From an uncultured Muribaculaceae bacterium (GTDB taxonomy: Bacteria; Bacteroidota; Bacteroidia; Bacteroidales; Muribaculaceae), in the NCBI GenBank assembly GCA_910586975.1, contig CAJUKX010000037.1:1-22248 (forward strand): a DNA stretch of 22,248 bases. The letters run 5' to 3'. The notes below the pieces were generated by a model. That model saw only the letters and a program-made list of their open reading frames with translations, had not been told where the DNA came from and ran no database searches. Shown one piece after another: positions 14,369 to 21,322 of this stretch. Position 1 is the first letter of the stretch, and each line of letters begins with the position of its first letter. Made by a program: the position numbers and the translations under genes.

Positions 14369-14447
14369 AATAACGTCAGGCACCGAGTATCACTACTTGA
14401 TGCCTGACTATCCGATTGGGCCTGTTAGGTTTTACCAAATTATTTTC
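14367..14447 (-). repeat. 81-base repeat, copy B, 3' flank of the flavodoxin gene
   Basis: This is the intact partner of 12505-12585 (75 of 81 identical). It includes the stop codon and last two codons of the flavodoxin gene (14440-14447) and the hairpin at 14375-14408. Similarity to the left locus continues through 14459, but there it is interrupted by the MITE-like element. Confidence 0.8.
14375..14408 (-). terminator. Likely terminator of the redox operon
   Basis: GTCAGGCA (14375-14382) pairs perfectly with TGCCTGAC (14401-14408), with an inner CGAGT/ACTTG continuation. It lies 31 bases beyond the flavodoxin stop codon on the - strand. The bases after it, GTTATTATGTT in sense orientation, are only moderately T-rich, so termination strength is uncertain. 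Confidence 0.5.
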
Positions 14448-15003
14448 CTATCCATTCTTTTATTCTGTCGTTGCTTGCCGGCAATCGGAGACCGGTGTGC
14501 CATTTGAGAGTTGGATAACCTCTCTGCAATGTTGAATCCGCCTCTGACATCGGACTTTCGTATGATGTGCAGAAGGGATAAAGCTCTTTCCCTTTCAAAT
14601 CAGTGTTGTCAAGGAAGGTGCGGATTACAGCCGGCTCTTCGTGCCACCAAATAGGGAAGCCGATAAACACGGTGTCGTATTGGCTGAAATCCACATCCAT
14701 TGGTTGGATTGCGGGACGAAGGTTCTGATTGAGATGCTCCTGTGTGCAGCGGGATTTTTCATTTACCCAGTCAACATCATCTGATGTGTATGGCTCAACC
14801 GGCAGAATCCTGAAAACAGGAGAACCGGTAACTTCTGCCAATTTCTTGGCAGCAAGTTCAGTGTTGCCTGAGTGGGTGAAATATACTATTACTGATTTCA
14901 TGTTATTATCTGTTTTTATGGCAGGCTCTGTCGCTGATAGGTTGAAAGACAGCAACACAACGGCGGTAGCCATGAGAGTGTGTATAATGTTTCGTATTTT
15001 CAT
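14440..15003 (-). CDS. Exported flavodoxin family protein
   Basis: A 187-residue protein with a Sec signal (MKIRNIIHTLMATAVVLLSF then NLSA, cleavage near residue 24) followed by a complete flavodoxin-like domain from about 36. The FMN phosphate loop is YFTHSGNT (41-48); FIGFPIWWHEEPAVIRTFL (about 113-131) is typical of the flavodoxin_4 group. The start is chosen at 15003, not at the internal Met35 where cytosolic relatives would begin, because it lies 9 bases after the stop of the preceding gene and adds a proper signal peptide. Flavodoxins carry electrons through FMN; an exported one would act in the periplasm or on the inner-membrane face, with an unknown partner. It is the last gene of the redox operon and its end is duplicated at 12505-12585 and 12751-12761. 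Confidence 0.85.
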   Translation of the reverse strand: MKIRNIIHTLMATAVVLLSFNLSATEPAIKTDNNMKSVIVYFTHSGNTELAAKKLAEVTGSPVFRILPVEPYTSDDVDWVNEKSRCTQEHLNQNLRPAIQPMDVDFSQYDTVFIGFPIWWHEEPAVIRTFLDNTDLKGKELYPFCTSYESPMSEADSTLQRGYPTLKWHTGLRLPASNDRIKEWIGK

Positions 15004-15012
15004 AATACCTGA

Positions 15013-15852
15013 TTATTTCCAGCCCATGAACATCTTGACAACCTCGGGTGCATGGTGGTCGAAGAACAGGCTCTGTTTTGTATCAAGACCCGCGATAGCA
15101 GCCATGTCGTCCTGCGACAGCTCAAAGTCGAATATATCGAGGTTCTGCTGCATACGCTCTACATGAACTGACTTCGGGATGATAATCACATCGCGCTGAA
15201 TGAGCCAACGGAGGGCCACCTGTGCGACAGATTTGCCATATTTCTTACCGATTGCCTCAAGCACCGGGTTGGTAAAGAAGTTGTTGCGTCCCTCGGCAAG
15301 AGGAGCCCAAGCCATCATGTGTGTGCCAAACTCTTTCATGTAGCCCTGAGCCTCAATCTGCTGGTCGAACACATGGGTCTCAACCTGATTGACAGCGGGG
15401 ACAATCTCAACGTTGCTTGCAAGGTCGATGAAATGGTCGGGATAGAAATTACTTACACCGATTGCGCGTACTTTGCCCTCCTTGTATGCCGCTTCCAATG
15501 CACGGTATGCGCCGTAACGGTCGCAGAAGGGTTGGTGGAGAAGCATAAGGTCAATGTAATCTGTGCCGAGTTTGCGCAGGCTTTCATCTATGGAAGCCTT
15601 TGCTTTGTCGAAACCATAATTTGAGATCCATACCTTCGATACAAGGAATAGTTCATTACGGGCGATGCCGCTTTTATTAACAGCTGCTCCAACACCTTCC
15701 TCGTTATGATAGGCTTGTGCGGTGTCAATCATACGGTAGCCGACCCTCAGAGCATCGGAAACACAACGCTCACACTCGGCAGGAGATACCTGATATACTC
15801 CGTAGCCAATCTGAGGCATTACAACCCCGTTATTTAAAGTTACTGTTTTCAT
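15013..15852 (-). CDS. Aldo/keto reductase, DkgA/YvgN-like, cytoplasmic
   Basis: A 279-residue aldo/keto reductase without signal peptide. The catalytic tetrad is Asp43, Tyr48, Lys73 and His106 (MIDTAQAY, VSKVW, LLHQPF). The cofactor loop IPKSVHVERMQQN (about 226-238) is the usual NADPH-binding signature. In the family such enzymes reduce aldehydes, methylglyoxal or 2,5-diketo-D-gluconate. The iron alcohol dehydrogenase gene lies upstream on the same strand (89-base gap with a dyad and possible promoter) and the flavodoxin gene follows after 9 bases. The pairing with a YqhD-type enzyme recalls yqhD-dkgA in Escherichia coli, an aldehyde-stress unit. Exact substrate is unknown. Confidence 0.9.
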   Translation of the reverse strand: MKTVTLNNGVVMPQIGYGVYQVSPAECERCVSDALRVGYRMIDTAQAYHNEEGVGAAVNKSGIARNELFLVSKVWISNYGFDKAKASIDESLRKLGTDYIDLMLLHQPFCDRYGAYRALEAAYKEGKVRAIGVSNFYPDHFIDLASNVEIVPAVNQVETHVFDQQIEAQGYMKEFGTHMMAWAPLAEGRNNFFTNPVLEAIGKKYGKSVAQVALRWLIQRDVIIIPKSVHVERMQQNLDIFDFELSQDDMAAIAGLDTKQSLFFDHHAPEVVKMFMGWK

Positions 15853-15941
15853 ATTGTAGTTTTATTTGGTTTGCAAATTAAACAATAATCTGAATAATTT
15901 GCTCAACACAAAATTCGGTAAGTTTTACCAATTTTACTTTT
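15853..15941 (-). promoter_or_regulatory. Dyad and possible internal promoter before the aldo/keto reductase gene
   Basis: A 10-pair dyad with one extra base, AAATT(C)GGTAA, then GTT, then TTACCAATTT, covers 15911-15934. On the - strand it is followed by TTTTGTGTT and could end the dehydrogenase transcript, or it could be an operator. A -7-like TTAATTTG lies at 15881-15874 with TTG at 15906-15904, spacing 22, which is a weak promoter match. Confidence 0.35.
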
Positions 15942-17096
15942 TTAGAGTTGTTCTTTCAAAACTTCAAAGATTTCATCGCGGGTAAATTTCTTGCAGCAGC
16001 CGGGGGTAAGCACACATGTATCGGCTGAATCGCGTAACACCTTTTCATCAGTGATACCCATCCGGCTCCAACGGGTTGGCAGACCAATTTCCTGAATAAA
16101 GTCTTCAAGAAGATCGATACCTGTGGTTGCCGCACGCAAATCGTCATTGTCGTGGACGCCCCATACCTCACGGGCCATCCGTGCCAGTTTCGGTGCGCCT
16201 TCCGGCAGATAGTGACGGTAGAGTGCCGGGTGTATCACTGCAAGACCCTGACCGTGGTTGCAATCGGTATAAGCACCTACCGCGTGTTCAATCATGTGGC
16301 ATTGGAAGTCGGTCATTTTGCCGAGTTTCAACATTCCGTTTTCCGCCATTGCAGAGTCCCACATCAACTCGCCACGGGCAAAGTCATCATCAGGATTTGC
16401 TATAATGGCACGGATATTTTTAATCACATTGCGCATTATCGCCTCGTTGATTTCATCTGACACATTGGTGGCGAACGGCTGCCCCATATAGGTTTCCATA
16501 CAATGGCTCAGAGTGTCGAAAGCACCGCTTATTACCTGTTTCATCGGGAGAGTGAGAGTCAGGTCACTGTCAAGAACTGCAAAACGGTGGAAGGCTCCGA
16601 AAAGAGCTTGCTTGAGTTTCTTTCCCTCATGGGTTATCACAGCACCGTTGTTTTGTTCCGCTCCGGTGCCTGATGCCGTAACGACAGCACCGCAGGGAAC
16701 AAACTCAGTTGGCAAACGGTGTTCATTATAGAACATATCCCAGACGTCTTCGTCAGTCTTTGCCTGAGCGGAGATGATTTTGCAGCAGTCGATTACCGAA
16801 CCACCACCAACGGCGAGAATGAAGTCCACACCTTCTTTGCGGACAACTGCCGCTCCTTCCTGAACTTTGGCATAAGTCGGGTTAGGCATGATACCTCCAA
16901 AATCCACAACTGTCTTTCCTGCCTCTTCAAGCCAGCCGCGTATTTTGTCATACAGACCGGTGCGTTTCAGTGAGCCGCCGCCGTATGCAAGCATGACAAC
17001 ACTGCCCATATCAGGCATTTCTTTTTTCAGTGCGTCTTCGGCACAGCCTTTCCCGAAGTATTGTCTTACGGGATATTGATAGGTAAAATTTTCCAT
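15942..17096 (-). CDS. Iron-containing alcohol dehydrogenase, YqhD/butanol dehydrogenase type
   Basis: A 384-residue group III alcohol dehydrogenase of usual length, cytoplasmic. The N-terminal Rossmann-like half has YGGGSLKRTGLYDKI (38-52) and the pyrophosphate loop AVGGGSVID (95-103). Metal ligands are visible as Asp194 and His198 (FDTLSH), His267 and His281 (CNHGQG), positions identical to those of Escherichia coli YqhD. Such enzymes reduce a wide range of aldehydes with NADPH and protect against lipid-derived and short-chain aldehydes. It is followed by a DkgA-like reductase and preceded, 27 bases away, by an APC transporter. A 35-base piece of its gene (codons near 365-375) recurs at 12757-12791. 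Family assignment is sure; physiological substrate is inferred. Confidence 0.92.
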   Translation of the reverse strand: MENFTYQYPVRQYFGKGCAEDALKKEMPDMGSVVMLAYGGGSLKRTGLYDKIRGWLEEAGKTVVDFGGIMPNPTYAKVQEGAAVVRKEGVDFILAVGGGSVIDCCKIISAQAKTDEDVWDMFYNEHRLPTEFVPCGAVVTASGTGAEQNNGAVITHEGKKLKQALFGAFHRFAVLDSDLTLTLPMKQVISGAFDTLSHCMETYMGQPFATNVSDEINEAIMRNVIKNIRAIIANPDDDFARGELMWDSAMAENGMLKLGKMTDFQCHMIEHAVGAYTDCNHGQGLAVIHPALYRHYLPEGAPKLARMAREVWGVHDNDDLRAATTGIDLLEDFIQEIGLPTRWSRMGITDEKVLRDSADTCVLTPGCCKKFTRDEIFEVLKEQL

Positions 17097-17123
17097 TTTA
17101 TATGTTTTTTTGTTTTCAGGTTG

Positions 17124-18527
17124 CTATGAAAAATAGATATTGCTGATACTGTTTCGGGCAATTATACCTATTGTTAAAAGAGAGCAAATAATCAGAAGAT
17201 ATAAACCACATTTTTCGTTAAATGTGAATATCCGACCATTGGGATTATTCTCAATACGTGCCCGTATAAAAAATACAGTGCCGAGTATATAGAAAACCGA
17301 GGTCATCAACATATCTGTCAAGCCGCCGGCATACGCCATCCACAGGCAAAATGCAGATGTAACAATCGCAAGTATGCGTATACCAGTGGTACGAGCTTTC
17401 TTCAACAGGAATAATCCGGTAAAGAAATAACATGGTATAATCATAAGTCCGGTTATCCGCAGTGCTGCCATATATACATTGTCGGCCATAACCACAAGTA
17501 GAAGGAATAATTCCATCACAACACTTGATGCGAACAATCCATAAGCCGGCATTCCGTGGCGGTTCAGTTGCTGAAATGAAGATGGTAATATCCCTACCAA
17601 GGAAGCTTCATACGGAACTTGAGCCACGACAAGAGTCCATGCCACCCATCCGCCTATGAGCGAGATTATTACTGCACATATCACAAACCAATAGGCCCAT
17701 TCGCCTACAGTTGACCGCAGGATGTATGCTATAGACGGGTCTTGAAGTCCTGCAAGCTTTGCACTGCTAAGGAGACCGAAACATAGTAAAGATACCGACA
17801 TATATAATACCAAAGAAATGATAAAACCTGCAATTCCGGCTCTGCCCACATCTGAACTGCGTTTTGCTCTTGCTGACATCATTACCGCACCCTCTACACC
17901 AAAGAAGCAAAATAAAGTCACCATCATTGTGCTTTTTACCTGTGTCACCGGGGTATCCAATTCGGAATCAAATCCCCAAACATCGCTTTCAAACAGTCCG
18001 GTATTAAAAAATACCACAAATACTATAATTATGAACAAAAGCATCACTACTTTAACACTTGCCAAAAGCGTATTGATGAATTTTGCCGTTTTTATGCCCT
18101 GAGCCACAATAAAGTACATAATCCAGATGAGTGCAGAGCCGAAAATTACAGTTTCCCAACCATGATTGAGCAGTGACGGGAAAAAGGCACCGCAGGAGTC
18201 GTTCAACATTACACCATAAGCCACATTGGAGAAAGCAGTGCATAACCAATACCCCCATGCTACGTTAAATCCGGCAAAGTTACCAAATTCAGCCTGCGCA
18301 TATTGATAAAGCCCTGCGTTGTACTGTGGATAATGGGTACTGAGCCACTTGAATGCTATTACAAGTGGCAGAATTCCCATTGCTGTTACAATCCATGCGA
18401 TGAATACAGCTCCGGGAGAAGCGACAGCAGCCATGTTCTGTGGCAGATTATATATGCCAACGCCTACCATCAGGCCGAACACAAGTGCTGTCAATCCCCA
18501 AAAACCGAGTTTACCGCTTGTCAACAT
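17124..18527 (-). CDS. APC-family basic amino acid/polyamine antiporter (ArcD-like)
   Basis: A 467-residue inner-membrane protein with about 12 hydrophobic helices. The first helix carries GLMVGVGIYNLPQN (18-31), the glycine-rich substrate-binding signature of the APA branch (ArcD arginine/ornithine, lysine/cadaverine and agmatine antiporters). LSTHYPQYNAGLYQYAQAEFG (about 62-82) is likewise typical of ArcD relatives. Exchange of a basic amino acid for its amine or ornithine is therefore the best guess; the exact pair cannot be read from sequence. It sits inside the redox operon, 6 bases behind the zinc dehydrogenase gene and 27 before the iron dehydrogenase gene. No deiminase or decarboxylase gene is next to it, which is unusual for this family. 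Confidence 0.8.
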   Translation of the reverse strand: MLTSGKLGFWGLTALVFGLMVGVGIYNLPQNMAAVASPGAVFIAWIVTAMGILPLVIAFKWLSTHYPQYNAGLYQYAQAEFGNFAGFNVAWGYWLCTAFSNVAYGVMLNDSCGAFFPSLLNHGWETVIFGSALIWIMYFIVAQGIKTAKFINTLLASVKVVMLLFIIIVFVVFFNTGLFESDVWGFDSELDTPVTQVKSTMMVTLFCFFGVEGAVMMSARAKRSSDVGRAGIAGFIISLVLYMSVSLLCFGLLSSAKLAGLQDPSIAYILRSTVGEWAYWFVICAVIISLIGGWVAWTLVVAQVPYEASLVGILPSSFQQLNRHGMPAYGLFASSVVMELFLLLVVMADNVYMAALRITGLMIIPCYFFTGLFLLKKARTTGIRILAIVTSAFCLWMAYAGGLTDMLMTSVFYILGTVFFIRARIENNPNGRIFTFNEKCGLYLLIICSLLTIGIIARNSISNIYFS

Positions 18528-18533
18528 ATGGAC

Positions 18534-19667
18534 TTATTTTAGAGTTGTCATATCAATGACATAGCGGAATTTAACCTTGCCGTCGCGCACTTTGTCGTAT
18601 GCCTCAGTTATCTTTTCCGCATCAGCCGGAATAATCTCAACTTCGGGATAGATGTTGTTTTCTACCGAGTAGTTGATCGCCTTCTGCGTTTCAGGAATAC
18701 CACCTATACGGGAGCCGAAAAGTCTGCGATCAGCCATTCCGATGAAAGAACGCATTGAGATTGTCGGCATATCCTCGTTTGACGGAATACCGACTATACA
18801 CATCAGGCCGTTCCACTTCAGCATCTTCATGTACTGAATGGGGTCATAATTGGTCGGAATGGTGCTTATAATAAAATCGAAGGTGTTGTCAAGACCTTTC
18901 ATTTCATCTGGATTAGTGACATTCACATACCGTTCCGCTCCAAGATTTGCGGCATCTCCACGCTTATCCTCAGTTAAATCAAATACTGTAACATCAGCAC
19001 CGAGGTGTTTTAGATAACGTACTGCCATATAACCAAGACCTCCAAAACCTGCAACTCCTACTTTATCGCCGGCTTTAACTCCGGCAAATTTAATCGGCGA
19101 ATAGGTTGTGATTCCGGCACACAGCAACGGGGCGACTTTTGACAAATCAGCATTTTGCGGAATGAGTATCGCGTAATCCTCCGATATTACATAATTATTG
19201 GAATATCCACCCTGTGTACATTCATTATTATGATAAGGGTCATGGTCGTGGTAAGTTGAAACTGTGTGGCTGCAATAATGCTCCTGCCCATTCTTGCAGA
19301 AATCACATTCATGGCATGAGTTGATTATACAGCCCACACCGGCATAATCTCCGACTTTGAATTTTGTGACATTCTTGCCCACTTTGACAACCTTTCCTGC
19401 AATCTCGTGCCCAGGAACCATTGGATATTCTTCCTTGCGCCAGTCGCCGTGAATATTATGCAGGTCGCTGTGACAAATACCCGAATAAAGAATTTCAATC
19501 TGTATCTCGTCATCACCGACAGCATGACGGTTGAACTCGTAAGGCTTGAATACGCCCGATTCATCGAAAGCAGCAAAACCTTTTGTCGGGATTGAATCCT
19601 GTGCTTGCAACCCTGTAGCAGAACCCAATACCATTGCGATACATGCCAATATTGAAAATCCTTTCAT
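18534..19667 (-). CDS. Exported zinc-dependent alcohol dehydrogenase (YahK/CAD type)
   Basis: A 377-residue medium-chain dehydrogenase with a Sec signal peptide (about 1-23, ending LQAQ). Catalytic zinc ligands are Cys65 and His66 (GICHSD), His87 with Glu88 (PGHE), and Cys183 (LLCAGITTY). Structural zinc is bound by Cys118, 121, 124 and 132. The nucleotide loop is GFGGLG (207-212), with Asp230 at the end of the next strand, which would favour NAD over NADP (inference). The mature part from about residue 28 aligns with the full length of ordinary cytoplasmic YahK/cinnamyl alcohol dehydrogenases, so the signal is an addition and not a replaced start. The ATG at 19667 is 9 bases behind the preceding gene. 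How a nicotinamide enzyme gets cofactor outside the cytoplasm is unclear. Expected chemistry: aldehyde to alcohol conversion. Confidence 0.88.
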   Translation of the reverse strand: MKGFSILACIAMVLGSATGLQAQDSIPTKGFAAFDESGVFKPYEFNRHAVGDDEIQIEILYSGICHSDLHNIHGDWRKEEYPMVPGHEIAGKVVKVGKNVTKFKVGDYAGVGCIINSCHECDFCKNGQEHYCSHTVSTYHDHDPYHNNECTQGGYSNNYVISEDYAILIPQNADLSKVAPLLCAGITTYSPIKFAGVKAGDKVGVAGFGGLGYMAVRYLKHLGADVTVFDLTEDKRGDAANLGAERYVNVTNPDEMKGLDNTFDFIISTIPTNYDPIQYMKMLKWNGLMCIVGIPSNEDMPTISMRSFIGMADRRLFGSRIGGIPETQKAINYSVENNIYPEVEIIPADAEKITEAYDKVRDGKVKFRYVIDMTTLK

Positions 19668-19676
19668 GATTGATTA

Positions 19677-20387
19677 TTAAGATAGATTATGGAATTTGTA
19701 GCGTAACCAGACAATGCCATGAGGCATTTGCTCCACCGAGAGAAGCTCCAGAGCCTGTCCCTCGGCCGGACGTTCTTCCGAGTGTCCGAGGTATTCAAAG
19801 ATTGACGGTGCGGTGGTCAGCCCGTCTATTCCGGGATAGATCACAAGGCTCAATTCATTGATAAGGCCTTGTGCAAGCATAGCTCCGTCAATTATGCCTC
19901 CACCTTGCAGTGATATGGTCTTGACATTGAAATAGTGCTTTACAAGTGTGAAAACCTTGCGAAGGTTGTGCACGTCATCCACCACAAGGTAAGAAACACC
20001 CTTTTCTTCAAGGGCCGTAAGATAGTCGGTGGTAGCATTTTTACCTAAAATAGTAAGAATATTGTCGCCACGCAGACGGTCGGAGGTGAAGAATATATCA
20101 GCATCCGGGTCAATGGTGATAAACAACCTTGATGAAGTACGGTTGCCCACAAATACCTTTCCGCTTTCGCCCACCGATTCGCCTTTAGGCATAAATTTGT
20201 ACGGAAAAGCCTCGCGGGCGGTAGCTTTGCCGAACATCCATGAGTCACAACCAAGGCTTTTGCCGATAGCGGCATATTCTTTGAAAAGTTCTGACGGGTT
20301 TGTACCGTCGAAGGGGGCTGTCCAACGTCCGGGCAGAAGTCTCCCGTCAACAGAACTCATTATATGGCAGATGATTTGGGGTAGCAT
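19677..20387 (-). CDS. RibD C-terminal/DHFR-like reductase family protein
   Basis: A 236-residue protein from the ATG at 20387. The N-terminal PQIICHIMSSVDGRLL matches the first strand and SxDGR/K motif of the RibD_C (dihydrofolate-reductase-like) fold. The SLQGGGIIDGAML segment (about 155-167) matches its conserved GG nucleotide-binding turn. In riboflavin synthesis this fold reduces a pyrimidine ribosyl intermediate with NADPH. Stand-alone relatives like this lack the deaminase domain and mostly have unknown substrates. No signal peptide is seen, so it should be cytoplasmic. A TTG at 20399 would give four more residues, but the ATG one base after the stop of the preceding gene gives the homologue-like start. 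It ends 9 bases before the exported dehydrogenase gene. Function beyond a NAD(P)H-dependent reductase is not known. Confidence 0.8.
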   Translation of the reverse strand: MLPQIICHIMSSVDGRLLPGRWTAPFDGTNPSELFKEYAAIGKSLGCDSWMFGKATAREAFPYKFMPKGESVGESGKVFVGNRTSSRLFITIDPDADIFFTSDRLRGDNILTILGKNATTDYLTALEEKGVSYLVVDDVHNLRKVFTLVKHYFNVKTISLQGGGIIDGAMLAQGLINELSLVIYPGIDGLTTAPSIFEYLGHSEERPAEGQALELLSVEQMPHGIVWLRYKFHNLS

Positions 20388-20388
20388 A

Positions 20389-21318
20389 TCAATATTCAAT
20401 TTTCATGTTCAACAGATACTTTTGCTTATCTTCAAGTGACATATTGAAGAAACGTTGCTCTTTGTTGAGAGAGCGCATAGATTCCATTTCTTCAGGAGTA
20501 AGCTCAAAATCAAAAATATTTATGTTTTCGGTAATATAACCGTGGTCAGTAGCTCCGGGAATAGCCGAAAGCCCTTCCTGAATGTGCCAACGGAGAATTA
20601 TCTGTGCCGGAGTTTTGCCATGAGCTTCGGCGATTTTCATTATAGTCGGGTCTTTGAATAAGGCTCCGTTGCTCATTGCTCCACCAAGCGGAAACCAGCA
20701 CTCAACCTGAATGTTGTCAGTGTCGGCACGTTTGCGCCATTCAAGGCGTTGTGCATAAGGATGACATTCAATCTGAAATACGGCCGGTTTGATTTTCGCA
20801 AACTCTATCACAGCGTTATAAAGAGAGTCAGCGGCATCAAAATTACTGATACCCAACGCACGGACTTTACCTGCTTCCACCGCTTTCTCCATGTCGCGCC
20901 ATGCCCCTCTCCAATCGCCGATAGGCTGATGAACATACAACAGGTCGATATAATCAACACCGAGGCGTTCAAGCATCTCATCTATTGCTTTTAAGGTTTT
21001 GCCTTCGCCATATTCGGTAGGCCAGATTTTACTGGTCAACCAAATATCTTCGCGGGGCACGCCGCTGTCTTTTATTCCTTGGCCTACACCACGCTCAATG
21101 CGGTAAGCATGGGCTGTGTCGATGTGTCGATAACCATTCTTCAAGGCAAATGTGATTGCATCTGCCATAATGCTGTCGCCGGGAACATTGAATGTCCCGA
21201 TACCGAAGCGTGGCATCCTCAACCCATTGTTGAGTTCCGCATACGGAACTTGTGACTGTGCATTGGTTGTCATGGCTGCAATGCCGAGGACTAATCCCAA
21301 TATTATTCGTTTAATCAT
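20389..21318 (-). CDS. Exported aldo/keto reductase
   Basis: A 309-residue aldo/keto reductase with a Sec signal peptide (about 1-20, ending TTNAQ). The catalytic tetrad is intact: Asp67, Tyr72, Lys97 and His130 (HIDTAHAY, TSKIW, YVHQPIGD). The cofactor loop IPGATDHGYITENINIF (about 256-272) replaces the usual IPKS with IPGA, so the lysine that normally contacts the NADPH 2'-phosphate is missing. The mature part is full length relative to cytoplasmic family members. The start at 21318 lies 4 bases after the stop of the preceding reductase gene, which supports the signal-bearing form. It is followed at once by the RibD-like gene. It probably acts on aldehydes or ketosugars in the periplasm, or it may have lost its usual cofactor use; both are inference. 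Confidence 0.87.
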   Translation of the reverse strand: MIKRIILGLVLGIAAMTTNAQSQVPYAELNNGLRMPRFGIGTFNVPGDSIMADAITFALKNGYRHIDTAHAYRIERGVGQGIKDSGVPREDIWLTSKIWPTEYGEGKTLKAIDEMLERLGVDYIDLLYVHQPIGDWRGAWRDMEKAVEAGKVRALGISNFDAADSLYNAVIEFAKIKPAVFQIECHPYAQRLEWRKRADTDNIQVECWFPLGGAMSNGALFKDPTIMKIAEAHGKTPAQIILRWHIQEGLSAIPGATDHGYITENINIFDFELTPEEMESMRSLNKEQRFFNMSLEDKQKYLLNMKIEY

Positions 21319-21322
21319 AATT

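Noticed and set aside
14313..14507. Small + strand frame across repeat copy B.
   Set aside because: It crosses the hairpins and the end of the flavodoxin gene and shows no protein similarity.
20388..20399. TTG start for the RibD-like gene.
   Set aside because: The ATG at 20387 lies one base after the preceding stop codon and gives a start that fits the family better.
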